Shown here in pieces: positions 24,357-33,669 of a stretch of DNA of 64,000 bases. Numbering within the stretch: the stretch's first letter is position 1; each line of letters opens with the position of its first letter. The DNA comes from Alkalihalobacillus sp. CinArs1 (GTDB lineage: Bacteria > Bacillota > Bacilli > Bacillales > Guptibacillaceae). A program made the translations under genes and the position numbers. The notes below the pieces were generated by a model. The model was given only the letters and a program-made list of their open reading frames with translations, ran no database searches and was not told the DNA's origin. The stretch spans positions 496,001 through 560,000 of the forward strand of contig NZ_CANDOB010000002.1 in the NCBI RefSeq assembly GCF_947387515.1, in the 5' to 3' direction.

Positions 24357-25630
24357 CAACGGTATTATTAACAACGATGTTAGTTCTGTTCCTCTTTACG
24401 GTTCCAATCGCGCTTGCGATCGGATTAGCTTCAGCGATTGCGATTTGGCTAACAAGTGATCTCCCGATGCTCGTTATCGTTCAGCGTATCTTTACGTCGC
24501 TCGATTCGTTCCCGCTGATGGCGATTCCGTTCTTCATTTTGGCAGGTGCCTTGATGGAAACGGGAGGCATCTCAAAACGACTCGTCCATTTCGCAAATAC
24601 ACTCGCTGGTTCCATGACGGGTGGACTTGCAGGTGTAACGGTCATCACGTCGATGTTCTTTGCAGCGATTTCTGGATCGAGTCCAGCGACAGTAGCGGCG
24701 ATCGGTTCGATCATGATCCCTGCGATGGTTGCGAGGCATTATGATGTGAACTTCGCATCCGCTGTCCAAGCAGTATCGGGTGCGCTCGGCGTTATCATCC
24801 CACCGAGTATTCCGATGATTCTCTACGGAGTAGTCGTAGGTGTTTCGATCGGTGACTTGTTTATGGCAGGCATCATTCCTGGTCTACTGATCGGGTTCTC
24901 ATTGATTTTAACAGCGTTTATCTTTTCAAAGCGACGCGGGTACAAAGGAACAGAGCACTTTACATGGGCAGAGCGCTTCACAGCATTTAAAGATGCAATC
25001 TTCGCCCTGTTGATGCCGACGATCATCCTTGGTGGAATCTACGGAGGGATCTTCACACCAACGGAGGCAGCGGTCGTCGCTGTTGCATACGCCCTCATCA
25101 TCGGCGTGTTCGTTTATAAAGAAATCAAACTGAAAGACCTGATTCCAGTGTTTGTGAAATCAGGGTTAACGACGTCCGTGATCATGCTGATCATCGGTAC
25201 GGCAGGTCTACTAGGCTGGCTGTTGACGAAGGAGCGCATTCCTCAAACGGTCGCACAGTCCTTTATGAGCTTTTCGGATAACCCGTTCGTGTTTTTATTG
25301 ATCGTGAACATCTTCCTACTCATCGTAGGAATGTTCTTCGAAACGTCTGCATCGGTCATCATCTTAGCGCCGATCCTCGCACCGATTGCGATCCAACTCG
25401 GTGTTGATCCGGTCCATTTCGGAATCATCATGGTCGTGAACCTTGCGATCGGAATGGTAACACCACCGCTTGGCGTCAACTTGTTCGTTGCGATGCAAAT
25501 ATCCAGGATACGATTAGAAACGTTATCAAAAGCGGTCCTGCCGTTTTTATTCATCTTGATCGTCGATGTGTTACTCATCAGTTATATACCGGAGATATCA
25601 CTATTCCTAGTGGAACTTTTCGATAAGTAA
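24353..25630 (+). CDS. TRAP transporter large permease, DctM family
   Basis: 425 residues, about 12 helices. PFFILAGALMETGGISKRLV, GSSPATVAAIGSIMIPAM and GVIIPPSIPMILYG are hallmark DctM motifs. Sodium-coupled uptake of the ligand delivered by DctP. Translationally coupled to dctQ. Confidence 0.94.
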   Translation: MTTVLLTTMLVLFLFTVPIALAIGLASAIAIWLTSDLPMLVIVQRIFTSLDSFPLMAIPFFILAGALMETGGISKRLVHFANTLAGSMTGGLAGVTVITSMFFAAISGSSPATVAAIGSIMIPAMVARHYDVNFASAVQAVSGALGVIIPPSIPMILYGVVVGVSIGDLFMAGIIPGLLIGFSLILTAFIFSKRRGYKGTEHFTWAERFTAFKDAIFALLMPTIILGGIYGGIFTPTEAAVVAVAYALIIGVFVYKEIKLKDLIPVFVKSGLTTSVIMLIIGTAGLLGWLLTKERIPQTVAQSFMSFSDNPFVFLLIVNIFLLIVGMFFETSASVIILAPILAPIAIQLGVDPVHFGIIMVVNLAIGMVTPPLGVNLFVAMQISRIRLETLSKAVLPFLFILIVDVLLISYIPEISLFLVELFDK

Positions 25631-25647
25631 AAAAGGAGGACGAACGC

Positions 25648-26649
25648 ATGGCTAAACCAATTATTGCGATTACGATGGGCGATCCGTCTGGCGTAGGACC
25701 TGAAATTATCGTAAAATCATTTCAAGACAAAGCGGTACATGAAAACTGTGACCTATTTGTGATCGGTGATGAAAAGATGCTCAAGAGGGCGATCGACGTA
25801 ACGGGTGTCGACCTTCAAGTGAGAAGCATCACTTCACCTGAGGAGGCATCATTTACACACGGAACGATCGATGTTGTCGATCTTGATCTCGTTAGTGAAG
25901 ACCTTCCGTGGGGCGAAGTGTCAAAAGAAGCTGGAAACGCAGCGTTTCGCTATTTAGAAAAAGCGATTTCGTATGCGAACGAGCAAAGCATCCAGGGCAT
26001 CTGTACGGCACCTCTTAATAAAGAAGCGCTTCATAAAGCGGGGCATATTTACCCGGGCCATACCGAAATTTTAGCAGAGCTTACAAATACGAAAGACTTT
26101 GCGATGATGCTTTCCGCTCCAGGACTTCGCGTCATCCATGTGACTACACACATCGGTCTCATCGATGCGGTGAATAAGATCGACGTTGAGCGTCAGTACA
26201 CGGTGATCAAGCTTGCACACGAAACGCTCCAAAAAGCTGGGATCGAGAAGCCGAAGATCGCGGTTTGTGGGATCAACCCTCATGCTGGGGAGAACGGGCT
26301 TTTCGGAAACGGTGAAGAAGAAGAGAAGATCATTCCTGCCGTTGAAAAAGCGCAAGCTGAAGGCATCGATGTTGTCGGGCCGCTCCCAGCAGATACGCTT
26401 TTCTTCAGAGCGAAGCGCGGGGACTTCGATATCGTCGTCGCGCAGTACCATGATCAAGGTCACGGACCGATCAAGGTGCTCGGGCTTGAGTCTGGCGTGA
26501 ACATCACGGTTGGACTCCCAACGATCCGTACGAGTGTGGACCATGGAACGGCATTCGATATCGCTGGGAAAAACATCGCAGATGAAAAGTCGTTGAAAGA
26601 AGCGATCCGGATGGCCTATGAGTTAGCGCCGACAAAGGTAGTAAAATAA
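25648..26649 (+). CDS. pdxA2: PdxA2-type 4-phospho-tetronate dehydrogenase (decarboxylating)
   Basis: 333 residues of the PdxA family: AITMGDPSGVGPEI at the N-terminus, YPGHTEILAELT and YHDQGHGPIKVLG carrying metal and substrate ligands. In DUF1537 operons PdxA2 oxidises the 4-phosphotetronate, which decarboxylates to dihydroxyacetone phosphate. Coenzyme B6 synthesis is unlikely given the neighbourhood. AAAGGAGG precedes ATG. Confidence 0.9.
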   Translation: MAKPIIAITMGDPSGVGPEIIVKSFQDKAVHENCDLFVIGDEKMLKRAIDVTGVDLQVRSITSPEEASFTHGTIDVVDLDLVSEDLPWGEVSKEAGNAAFRYLEKAISYANEQSIQGICTAPLNKEALHKAGHIYPGHTEILAELTNTKDFAMMLSAPGLRVIHVTTHIGLIDAVNKIDVERQYTVIKLAHETLQKAGIEKPKIAVCGINPHAGENGLFGNGEEEEKIIPAVEKAQAEGIDVVGPLPADTLFFRAKRGDFDIVVAQYHDQGHGPIKVLGLESGVNITVGLPTIRTSVDHGTAFDIAGKNIADEKSLKEAIRMAYELAPTKVVK

Positions 26650-26660
26650 AGAACTCAGCG

Positions 26661-26690
26661 ATAGCAAGAGACACCTCTGTCTCTTGCTAT
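26661..26690 (+). terminator. Hairpin between pdxA2 and larA
   Basis: Perfect 13-bp stem ATAGCAAGAGACA/TGTCTCTTGCTAT with loop CCTC. No T run follows, so it may be an mRNA-stabilising or partial termination structure. Confidence 0.5.
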
Positions 26691-26718
26691 AGTCGTTATA
26701 AAAAAGGAGTGGAGACAG

Positions 26719-27963
26719 ATGGCATTTCCAAAGGTTGCGAAGATCAGGCAATCGTTTGACGTTGAAAGCATTCAAGACGTTTCAACCGTCATCGAAGAGC
26801 AGTTTTCATCGATCGAAGCGAATCAGAAAATAAAGCCAGGGATGGAGATCGCGATTACAGTCGGAAGTCGCGGCATCGCAAACATCCCGACGATCGTGAA
26901 AGGAATCGCGGATGAAGTGAAGAAGCTTGGCGCGACACCTTTTATCATTCCTGCGATGGGAAGTCACGGTGGCGCGACAGCGGAAGGTCAAATCGAAGTG
27001 TTGGACGGACTCGGGGTGACGGAAGCGTCGACGGGTTGTGAGATTCGGTCATCGATGGATGTTGTTGAGATTGGGAAAACATCTGCAGGGATTCCCGTCT
27101 ACATCGATAAGCATGCGTATGAAGCAGATGGCATCATCGTCATGAACCGCGTCAAGCCTCACACTGATTTTAAGAAAGATATCGAAAGCGGCGTCCTGAA
27201 GATGGCTTCGATCGGCATGGGAAAACACAAGCAGGCGCTCGCTTTACATACACACGGAATCAAAGGTATCCGAGACATGATGCCTGAAGTCGGGCAAGTT
27301 GCAATCCAAAACTCGAAGACGCTTTATGGTGTTGCAATTGTAGAAAATGCGCACGAAGACACGGCAATCATCAAAGTAATGGAGCCAGAGAACATTCTTG
27401 AAGAGGAAAGAAAGCTTCTAAAACGTGCTTTTGCGTTCATGCCGAGCTTACCGGTCGAAGACATCGACATCCTCGTCGTCGATGAAATCGGGAAAAACTA
27501 CAGCGGGACCGGGATGGATACGAACATCATCGGACGCATCCGTGTGCTTGGAGTCGAGGAGCCTGAGCTTCCTCGAGTGAAGTATTTGATCGCATCGAAC
27601 TTAAGTGAAGCGAGCCACGGGAACGCGCTTGGCATCGGACTCGCTGATCTCACGACGAAAAGACTCTACGAGAAGATCGATATGAAAGCGATGAACGAGA
27701 ACGTGATTACGAGTACCTTTCTTGATCGCGCAAAGATTCCGATCGTGCTTGAAAACGATCAAGATGCATTGAAAGCTGCCCTTCGCGCGACGTGGGGAGT
27801 TGAGGATGAAGAAGCGAGAATCGTTCGGATTCCGAACACGCTTCATATCGGTGAGATGTTTGTTTCAGAAGTGATCTATGATGAGCTGAAACATTTTGAT
27901 CATATTGAAACGTTAGAAGAACCGCGTGAAATGGTGTTTGATGAAAACGGTTATTTTGTATAG
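26719..27963 (+). CDS. larA: Divergent LarA-family nickel-pincer-dependent racemase/epimerase
   Basis: 414 residues of the LarA (DUF2088) family but distant from lactate racemase. Candidate ligands: His83 in GSHGG, His148 in VKPHTDF, Lys161 in GVLKM (cofactor tether) and His177; the Lys-His distance of 16 equals that of L. plantarum LarA (184 to 200). Position after a tetronate kinase and dehydrogenase suggests C2 epimerisation of a four-carbon sugar acid. AAAGGAGTGG precedes the ATG. Confidence 0.88.
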   Translation: MAFPKVAKIRQSFDVESIQDVSTVIEEQFSSIEANQKIKPGMEIAITVGSRGIANIPTIVKGIADEVKKLGATPFIIPAMGSHGGATAEGQIEVLDGLGVTEASTGCEIRSSMDVVEIGKTSAGIPVYIDKHAYEADGIIVMNRVKPHTDFKKDIESGVLKMASIGMGKHKQALALHTHGIKGIRDMMPEVGQVAIQNSKTLYGVAIVENAHEDTAIIKVMEPENILEEERKLLKRAFAFMPSLPVEDIDILVVDEIGKNYSGTGMDTNIIGRIRVLGVEEPELPRVKYLIASNLSEASHGNALGIGLADLTTKRLYEKIDMKAMNENVITSTFLDRAKIPIVLENDQDALKAALRATWGVEDEEARIVRIPNTLHIGEMFVSEVIYDELKHFDHIETLEEPREMVFDENGYFV

Positions 27964-27980
27964 GATTAAAGAACAGCTTT

Positions 27981-28016
27981 AGGTAGAGCTGCCTCTTTTA
28001 AGGCATCTACCTTTTT
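27981..28016 (+). terminator. Terminator after the first larA
   Basis: AGGTAGA (27981-27987) pairs with TCTACCT (28006-28012), inner GCC/GGC, followed by a T run. Confidence 0.7.
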
Positions 28017-28044
28017 CTATTGAATGTAAGAAAAGAGGGAAGAT

Positions 28045-28656
28045 ATGGTCAGCAGCTTAATGTCGGTTTTATTCGTTGGACTTATTCTTGGTATCAAACA
28101 TGCGATCGAACCCGATCACGTGATTGCGGTTTCGACCGTTGCGAGCAATACAAAGAAATGGTGGCGTTCCTCCTTGGCGGGAATTTTCTGGGGGATCGGT
28201 CACACAGCGACGCTTTTTATCGTCGGCATCATGGTCATCGCGCTGAAAGGCACGATACCTGAGGGATGGTCACTTTGGATGGAAGTGATCGTCGGTGTGA
28301 TGCTCGTTTATCTTGGATTTAAGAGTATCGTACTTGCTAGGAAGCAGAAAGCAGGTCACGCACACGATCAGAAATCTCCGTATTTGAAGTCAGTCGTAAT
28401 CGGGAGTATTCATGGGTTAGCGGGAAGCGGTGCGCTCGTTCTTCTCACGATGTCATCCGTCGATCACATCTGGGAAGGCGCGTTGTACATTCTTATGTTC
28501 GGACTTGGGACCGTTATTGGAATGCTCTTTTTCACAACAGTTCTCGCGGTACCATTTCTGCTGAGTAAATCAAAGAGCATTCACTACAACCTGACGCGAT
28601 TCGCAGGACTTGTCAGCGTAGTGTTTGGGGTTTATTACATGTATAGCGTGTGGTAG
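28045..28656 (+). CDS. NiCoT/UreH-like nickel permease
   Basis: 203 residues, six helices. GIKHAIEPDHVIAVSTV contains H19-x4-D24-H25, the metal-binding signature of nickel/cobalt permeases; GIGHTATLF and GSIHGLAGSGAL add histidines in helices, as in UreH-type transporters. A short HAHD stretch lies in a loop. Most likely brings in Ni2+ for the pincer cofactor. AGAGGGAAG precedes ATG. Confidence 0.82.
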   Translation: MVSSLMSVLFVGLILGIKHAIEPDHVIAVSTVASNTKKWWRSSLAGIFWGIGHTATLFIVGIMVIALKGTIPEGWSLWMEVIVGVMLVYLGFKSIVLARKQKAGHAHDQKSPYLKSVVIGSIHGLAGSGALVLLTMSSVDHIWEGALYILMFGLGTVIGMLFFTTVLAVPFLLSKSKSIHYNLTRFAGLVSVVFGVYYMYSVW

Positions 28657-28673
28657 GAAAACATTTTTAGCAC

Positions 28674-28705
28674 AAAAAAAGCATCTGTTCAACAGGTGCT
28701 TTTTC
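28674..28705. terminator. Bidirectional terminator
   Basis: GCATCTGTT (28681-28689) pairs with AACAGGTGC (28691-28699), with A7 before and T5 after, serving convergent genes. Confidence 0.8.
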
Positions 28706-28717
28706 TATAGCGTATTG

Positions 28718-29797
28718 TTAATCACTGCTCTCCGGCATCCATAGCGCCATCTGTAGCGTCAGCGCATCTCGAAATTCCCTCGGGTCGTAGCCGGTGTCTT
28801 TTGTGATTTTATTCAAGCGGTACACAAGCGTATTTCGGTGGATGAACATCGCTTCAGACGTTTGTTGGATGTTGAGGTTGTTTTCAAAAAAAGCTGTTAA
28901 CGTACTTTCATACTTTTCGACGGTGTCCGTGACGATTCTTTTTCGAAACCGAACGGCTTCTGTGGAATTCGTTTGATGAAGAAGGGCCTGCGGTTCAATG
29001 TCTGCATAAAAAATAAGCTGTTGATTAGTGACAATCTCGAGTGCGAGCTTACAGTCCTGATAGGCCTGACTGAAGTCATCGAACGTGGTGATCACATTAC
29101 TAACGGCAAGTCGATAATCAAGAGACAGTCGGTTCAATTCTAAAGAAATTTGGTCAAGAGGCTTTTTCTCATCCCCAACCCCACAGAGGCTAATAAACAA
29201 CGTGTTCACATTAATGAATCCAACGAGCGCATCGTGTTGAGAGATGCAACGTTCGATTCGTTGAATCAACTCATGATTCGGCATGGAGCGGTTGCCAATC
29301 TGAACGACTAAAATCGTATAGGGAGAAGGGAGATTGAGTTCGATTAATTTCATCCCACGTTCAATTTGTTCGTAGGAAGGGGCGGTTCTCAACAGTTCCT
29401 CGATAATCATCTCTTTCGTTCGCTGCTTCCATTCTAGCTGCCGTGCGATAAATTCCTGTTTGATCATGAGTTCTGTCGTCATTTTTACGAGGCCGCCAAC
29501 ATCGTTCATTTCATCAGGATTTCCGGTGATTCCGATAACACCGACCACTTGGTTTTGGAATGAGATGGGAAGGTTGAGACCAGGTTGGGTGCCACGCCAT
29601 TTTCCATCATCATTTTTATAGATCGCTAAAGGCTCTTTTGTATTCAGTACTTCGAGGGCACCTTCATGGATCTGGTCGATTCTCTCAGCGTCTCCAGAAC
29701 CGATGATGACGCCCTTTTCGTTCATGATGTTCACGTTTCGGTTCAGGCGGAGTGAGGTCTCAATGACAATCGTTTTGGCGATTTCTCTCGTTAACAT
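28718..29797 (-). CDS. CdaR-family sugar-diacid/glycerate regulator
   Basis: 359 residues: N-terminal sugar-acid recognition domain (LTREIAKTIVIETSLRLNRNVNIMN..., about 1-130), central GGDEF-like/PucR region, and C-terminal PucR-type HTH (TSEAMFIHRNTLVYRLNKI). CdaR activates glucarate, galactarate and glycerate genes. It is divergent to glycerate kinase, with 143 bases between the starts, so it is the likely activator of glxK-kdgT-larA. ATG start after AAAAGGAGG. Confidence 0.9.
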   Translation of the reverse strand: MLTREIAKTIVIETSLRLNRNVNIMNEKGVIIGSGDAERIDQIHEGALEVLNTKEPLAIYKNDDGKWRGTQPGLNLPISFQNQVVGVIGITGNPDEMNDVGGLVKMTTELMIKQEFIARQLEWKQRTKEMIIEELLRTAPSYEQIERGMKLIELNLPSPYTILVVQIGNRSMPNHELIQRIERCISQHDALVGFINVNTLFISLCGVGDEKKPLDQISLELNRLSLDYRLAVSNVITTFDDFSQAYQDCKLALEIVTNQQLIFYADIEPQALLHQTNSTEAVRFRKRIVTDTVEKYESTLTAFFENNLNIQQTSEAMFIHRNTLVYRLNKITKDTGYDPREFRDALTLQMALWMPESSD

Positions 29798-29896
29798 GGG
29801 TGACGAACCTCCTTTTAGTTACTATTGACAAAATATTTAGATGAATCTGTATCTTTTTTATACATTATAGACAACGCATTCATTCGTCAAGGGACG

Positions 29897-29927
29897 TATA
29901 ATTGGTTGTAAGATGAAAGCGTTTTCT
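29897..29927 (+). promoter_or_regulatory. Promoter -10 element and cre-like site before glycerate kinase
   Basis: TATAAT (29897-29902) without a good -35 box, which fits activation by CdaR. TGAAAGCGTTTTCT (29914-29927) fits the cre consensus except the last base and sits next to the Shine-Dalgarno AGGAGG. Confidence 0.5.
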
Positions 29928-29940
29928 AGGAGGTGCAGAC

Positions 29941-31104
29941 ATGAAGATTGTTATTGCTCCAGACTCCTTTAAAGGGAGTTTATCGGCCGTTGAAGCTGCT
30001 GAAGCAATCGAGCGGGGAGTGAAGAAGGCTCTCCCTGAAAGCGACGCGACGATGGTTCCGATCGCAGATGGCGGCGAAGGAACGTTAGAGACGCTTGTCG
30101 TCGCAACAGGCGGTTTTACGAGAAGCGTTACGGTGATGGGACCGCTTGGTGATGACGTGGAAGCGATCTACGGCATTCTGGGTGATGGTGAAACGTGTGT
30201 GATCGAGATGGCGAGTGCTTCAGGAATCGGCCTCGTGCCGAAGGGGGAGTTAAACCCATTTCTCGCGACGACATACGGTACAGGTGAACTGATCGCTGAG
30301 GCGCTTGATGACGGATACCGGAAATTCATTCTGGCGATCGGAGGATCTGCGACGAACGATGGCGGTGCCGGTATGCTGCAGGCATTGGGTGCTCGTCTTC
30401 TAAATGAATTAGGTGGCTCAGTAGGCTTTGGAGGCGGTAATCTAAAACACGTTCGTAAAATCGACCTGGAGGGATTTGACGAGAGAGTTGCAGACAGCAC
30501 GTTTCTCATCGCTTCGGATGTTGAAAATCCTCTGATCGGACCATCTGGTGCTTCTTTCGTATTCGGTCCTCAAAAAGGTGCGAGTGCTGAAGGTGTAGAG
30601 GTATTAGATCAACACCTCGAACACTGGGCAGATGAAGTTGAGCGAACAACAGGCGTTAGACTTCATGACAAGCCTGGCGCAGGTGCAGCAGGAGGAATAG
30701 GCGGAGCGTTTCAAGCGTTCTTTCCTTCTAGGATGGAACGAGGGATCGACGTTGTGATCGCCTATACGGATCTTGAGGAAAAGCTCGTCGGCGCGGAACT
30801 CGCCATAACCGGTGAAGGACAGGTCGATTCACAGACCGCATCCGGTAAAACGCCGATGGGTGTTGCGCAAGCAGCGAATGACCTTGGTATTCCAACGGTC
30901 GTCATCGCTGGTTCTGTTGGGGACGGAATCGAGGCTCTTTACCCTTATGGCGTCATAGGCGTACATAGTATGGTGAACCGGCCGATGACGTTAGATGCCG
31001 CGATGAAGGAAGCGTCACGTTTATTAGAAAGCAGTACAGAACAAGTCGTTCGATCGTTTTTCCATAGTCATGTTCAAAACAAACAAGGGGGTCTTGTTTT
31101 ATGA
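29941..31104 (+). CDS. glxK: Glycerate 2-kinase (GarK/GlxK family)
   Basis: 387 residues. IAPDSFKGSLSAVEAAEAI at the N-terminus, VPIADGGEGTLE and GSATNDGGAGMLQALG are the family signatures. Phosphorylates D-glycerate with ATP to 2-phosphoglycerate, which enters glycolysis. Overlaps the permease gene by 4 bases (ATGA). Under the divergent CdaR. Confidence 0.93.
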   Translation: MKIVIAPDSFKGSLSAVEAAEAIERGVKKALPESDATMVPIADGGEGTLETLVVATGGFTRSVTVMGPLGDDVEAIYGILGDGETCVIEMASASGIGLVPKGELNPFLATTYGTGELIAEALDDGYRKFILAIGGSATNDGGAGMLQALGARLLNELGGSVGFGGGNLKHVRKIDLEGFDERVADSTFLIASDVENPLIGPSGASFVFGPQKGASAEGVEVLDQHLEHWADEVERTTGVRLHDKPGAGAAGGIGGAFQAFFPSRMERGIDVVIAYTDLEEKLVGAELAITGEGQVDSQTASGKTPMGVAQAANDLGIPTVVIAGSVGDGIEALYPYGVIGVHSMVNRPMTLDAAMKEASRLLESSTEQVVRSFFHSHVQNKQGGLVL

Positions 31105-32222
31105 GAATTAAGCAGACGATTGAAAAAGTTCCTGGTGGTTTGATGGTTGTCCCATTGATGTTTGGTGCCTTGATCAACACGATCGACCAGATGCACCTTC
31201 CTTTTATCATGAATGCGTTAGAAGCGCTCGGCGTTTCTCCAACTGAAGAAGGATATTACGAAATGCTTCGTATCGGAGGCTTTTCTGAAGCCCTCTTCAA
31301 AAACGGTGCACTCGTGTTGATCGCACTCTTCTTGTTCTCAGCTGGTAGTCAGATGAACTTACGTATCGGCGGATCCGCACTGAAAAAAGGTGTGCTCCTC
31401 ACGACGACGAAGTATCTTACAGGGCTATCTGTTGGTCTATTGTTCGGTTATTTCTTCGATCCGATGTCAGGCTTATTCGGACTATCCACGCTTGCGATCA
31501 TCGCAGGGATGACGAATGGAAACGGTGGAATGTACGCCGCATTGACGAGTCAGTATGGAAACCGTTCAGATGTCGGTGCTGTCGCGATTCTATCGTTAAA
31601 CGATGGTCCGTTTTTAACACTTCTTGCGCTAGGATTATTAGGTTCGAGCTTCCCGATCATCGCCTTTATCGCAGTGCTTCTACCGATTGCGATCGGAATG
31701 CTGCTTGGTAACCTAGACAGTGAGATCAGAGAGTTTTTAAAGCCTGGAGAAATTCTACCGGTTCCATTCTTCGCATTCGCGTTAGGGGCTGGAATGAACC
31801 TTGCGAACTTCTTTAACCCAGAAGTTGTAGCAGCGGGTCTAACGATCGGTATCTTAACGACCGTTCTGACAGGTGGTACAGGAATTCTTGTCTTTAAACT
31901 ATTCAAAGAAAAAAGTTACATCGCACCGGTTTCGGAAGCGTCAACGGCAGGTAACGCAGCGGCAACTCCAGCCGCGATCGCAGCAGCCGCGTCCGTTTCT
32001 GCAGGTTCAGGCATGATGTCCGCTGGGGAAGCGGCGTCGTTTCAAAGCATCGCTGCGATTGCGACAGCACAAATATCAATCGCGACACTCACAACAGCGA
32101 TCTTATGTCCGATCGCCGTCATCCTCGTCGATCGTTATCAGCGAAATAAAGGCATCGATGGTACGGCTGAACAGACTGAACAAAAGAAAACAGCTGAGCG
32201 TAAGGCGGTTGAATCTGCGTAG
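31101..32222 (+). CDS. KdgT-family 2-keto-3-deoxygluconate/sugar-acid permease
   Basis: 373 residues, about ten helices. IKQTIEKVPGGLMVVPLMFGALINT and the glycine-rich MTNGNGGMYAALTSQYG are KdgT hallmarks; STAGNAAATPAAIAAA lies in a helix near the end. The substrate here may be a sugar acid feeding the adjacent racemase and kinase rather than ketodeoxygluconate, as no KDG enzymes are nearby. Polar C-terminal tail. Confidence 0.9.
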   Translation: MRIKQTIEKVPGGLMVVPLMFGALINTIDQMHLPFIMNALEALGVSPTEEGYYEMLRIGGFSEALFKNGALVLIALFLFSAGSQMNLRIGGSALKKGVLLTTTKYLTGLSVGLLFGYFFDPMSGLFGLSTLAIIAGMTNGNGGMYAALTSQYGNRSDVGAVAILSLNDGPFLTLLALGLLGSSFPIIAFIAVLLPIAIGMLLGNLDSEIREFLKPGEILPVPFFAFALGAGMNLANFFNPEVVAAGLTIGILTTVLTGGTGILVFKLFKEKSYIAPVSEASTAGNAAATPAAIAAAASVSAGSGMMSAGEAASFQSIAAIATAQISIATLTTAILCPIAVILVDRYQRNKGIDGTAEQTEQKKTAERKAVESA

Positions 32223-32281
32223 TAAGCGCCTTTTAGGGTATACAACGAGTAATCTTTGCTAGAGAAAGAGAGGGAGCGAAC

Positions 32282-33544
32282 TTGGAAACGACATTACTTT
32301 ATGGAAAAGAGAACTTGACCATCGATTTGCCTGAAAACGCATTCGTGGTCGAACCAAAGAACCTGAAGCCACTTGATGATGAAAAGGAAAGCATTAAAGA
32401 AGCGTTTAAGAATCCGATCGGCACACCGCCTCTAAAAGAGATGGTGAAGGAGTCCGATACGGTCGCGATCGTCATCAGCGACATCACGCGACCAACGCCG
32501 AACCACATATTAGTTCCACTTTTGATTGAAGAACTAAGTCACGTTCCGCTAGAAAACTTCGTGATCATCAACGGAACAGGTACTCACCGTGATCAGACGC
32601 GTGAAGAGTTCGTCGGGATGCTAGGGGAATGGGTCGTCGATAACATCCGCATCATAAACAACCAATGTCACGACAAGGAGACGCTCGTGAACCTCGGTGA
32701 AAGCAAGTTCGGTTGCGATGTGTATTTGAACAAAGAATACGTGAACGCAGATTTCAAAATCGTAACGGGATTCATCGAACCGCATTTCTTCGCAGGGTTT
32801 TCAGGAGGTCCAAAGGGGATTATGCCTGGCATCGCCGGAATCGAAACGATCATGACGTTTCATAACGCGCGCATGATCGGTGACCCGCTCGCGACCTGGG
32901 GAAACATGGTCGATAATCCTGTTCAAGATATGACGAGAGAGATCAATGCGATGTGTAAAGCAGATTTCATGCTGAACGTGACGTTAAATAAAGAAAAAGA
33001 AATTACAGAAGTGTTCGCAGGAGAACTTTACGAAGCGCATGACAGAGGCTGTGAGTATGCGAAGGAGCATGCGATGGTTAAGTGCGATGAACGGTTTGAT
33101 GTTGTTATCACGTCGAACTCCGGTTATCCGCTCGACCAAAACTTATACCAAGCTGTAAAAGGTATGAGTGCGGCGCATAAGATCGTAAAGGAAGGCGGCG
33201 CGATTCTCGTCGCGTCTGAGTGTTCGGATGGCTTACCGAGTCACGGAAATTATTCGAAGATCTTCGAAATGGCAGACAGTCCACAAGAGCTGCTCGACAT
33301 GATCAACAACCCGGAATTCAAGATGTTCGATCAGTGGCAGGTACAGAAGCAAGCGGTGATTCAAGTGTGGGCGGATGTACACGTGTACTCGAAGCTTACG
33401 GAAGAACAGGTGAAGGGTGCTATGTTGAAGCCGATCCACAACATGGAAGAGACGTTAGATGAATTAAAGAAAACGTATGGGGAAGATATGTCGGTCGCGG
33501 TGCTGCCGCTCGGACCGCTCACGATTCCTTATGTTGAAGAATGA
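32282..33544 (+). CDS. larA: Canonical LarA-family nickel-pincer racemase/epimerase
   Basis: 420 residues. His102 (GTHR), His168 (EPHFF), Lys178 (GGPKG, covalent cofactor attachment) and His194 (FHN) match His108, His174, Lys184 and His200 of L. plantarum lactate racemase with a constant offset of six. Family members act on lactate, malate, gluconate and other 2-hydroxy acids. Next to glycerate kinase and KdgT, D/L-glycerate racemisation or sugar-acid C2 epimerisation is likely. TTG start after AGAGGGAGCG. Confidence 0.93.
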   Translation: METTLLYGKENLTIDLPENAFVVEPKNLKPLDDEKESIKEAFKNPIGTPPLKEMVKESDTVAIVISDITRPTPNHILVPLLIEELSHVPLENFVIINGTGTHRDQTREEFVGMLGEWVVDNIRIINNQCHDKETLVNLGESKFGCDVYLNKEYVNADFKIVTGFIEPHFFAGFSGGPKGIMPGIAGIETIMTFHNARMIGDPLATWGNMVDNPVQDMTREINAMCKADFMLNVTLNKEKEITEVFAGELYEAHDRGCEYAKEHAMVKCDERFDVVITSNSGYPLDQNLYQAVKGMSAAHKIVKEGGAILVASECSDGLPSHGNYSKIFEMADSPQELLDMINNPEFKMFDQWQVQKQAVIQVWADVHVYSKLTEEQVKGAMLKPIHNMEETLDELKKTYGEDMSVAVLPLGPLTIPYVEE

Positions 33545-33566
33545 CTCCTGGATAGGGGTCATTTTT
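33541..33566 (+). terminator. Terminator of the glxK-kdgT-larA unit
   Basis: ATGACTCC (33541-33548) pairs with GGGGTCAT (33555-33562), followed by a short T run. Overlaps the stop codon. Confidence 0.65.
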
Positions 33567-33669
33567 ATGGGACGGAACCTCCAGGGGAATTCACTTCTAT
33601 AGGCTTTTGCCCAATCGCCTCTCCGCCACACCACATAGACTATCGTGTAGGAACGAATGAGGGGGGCTT

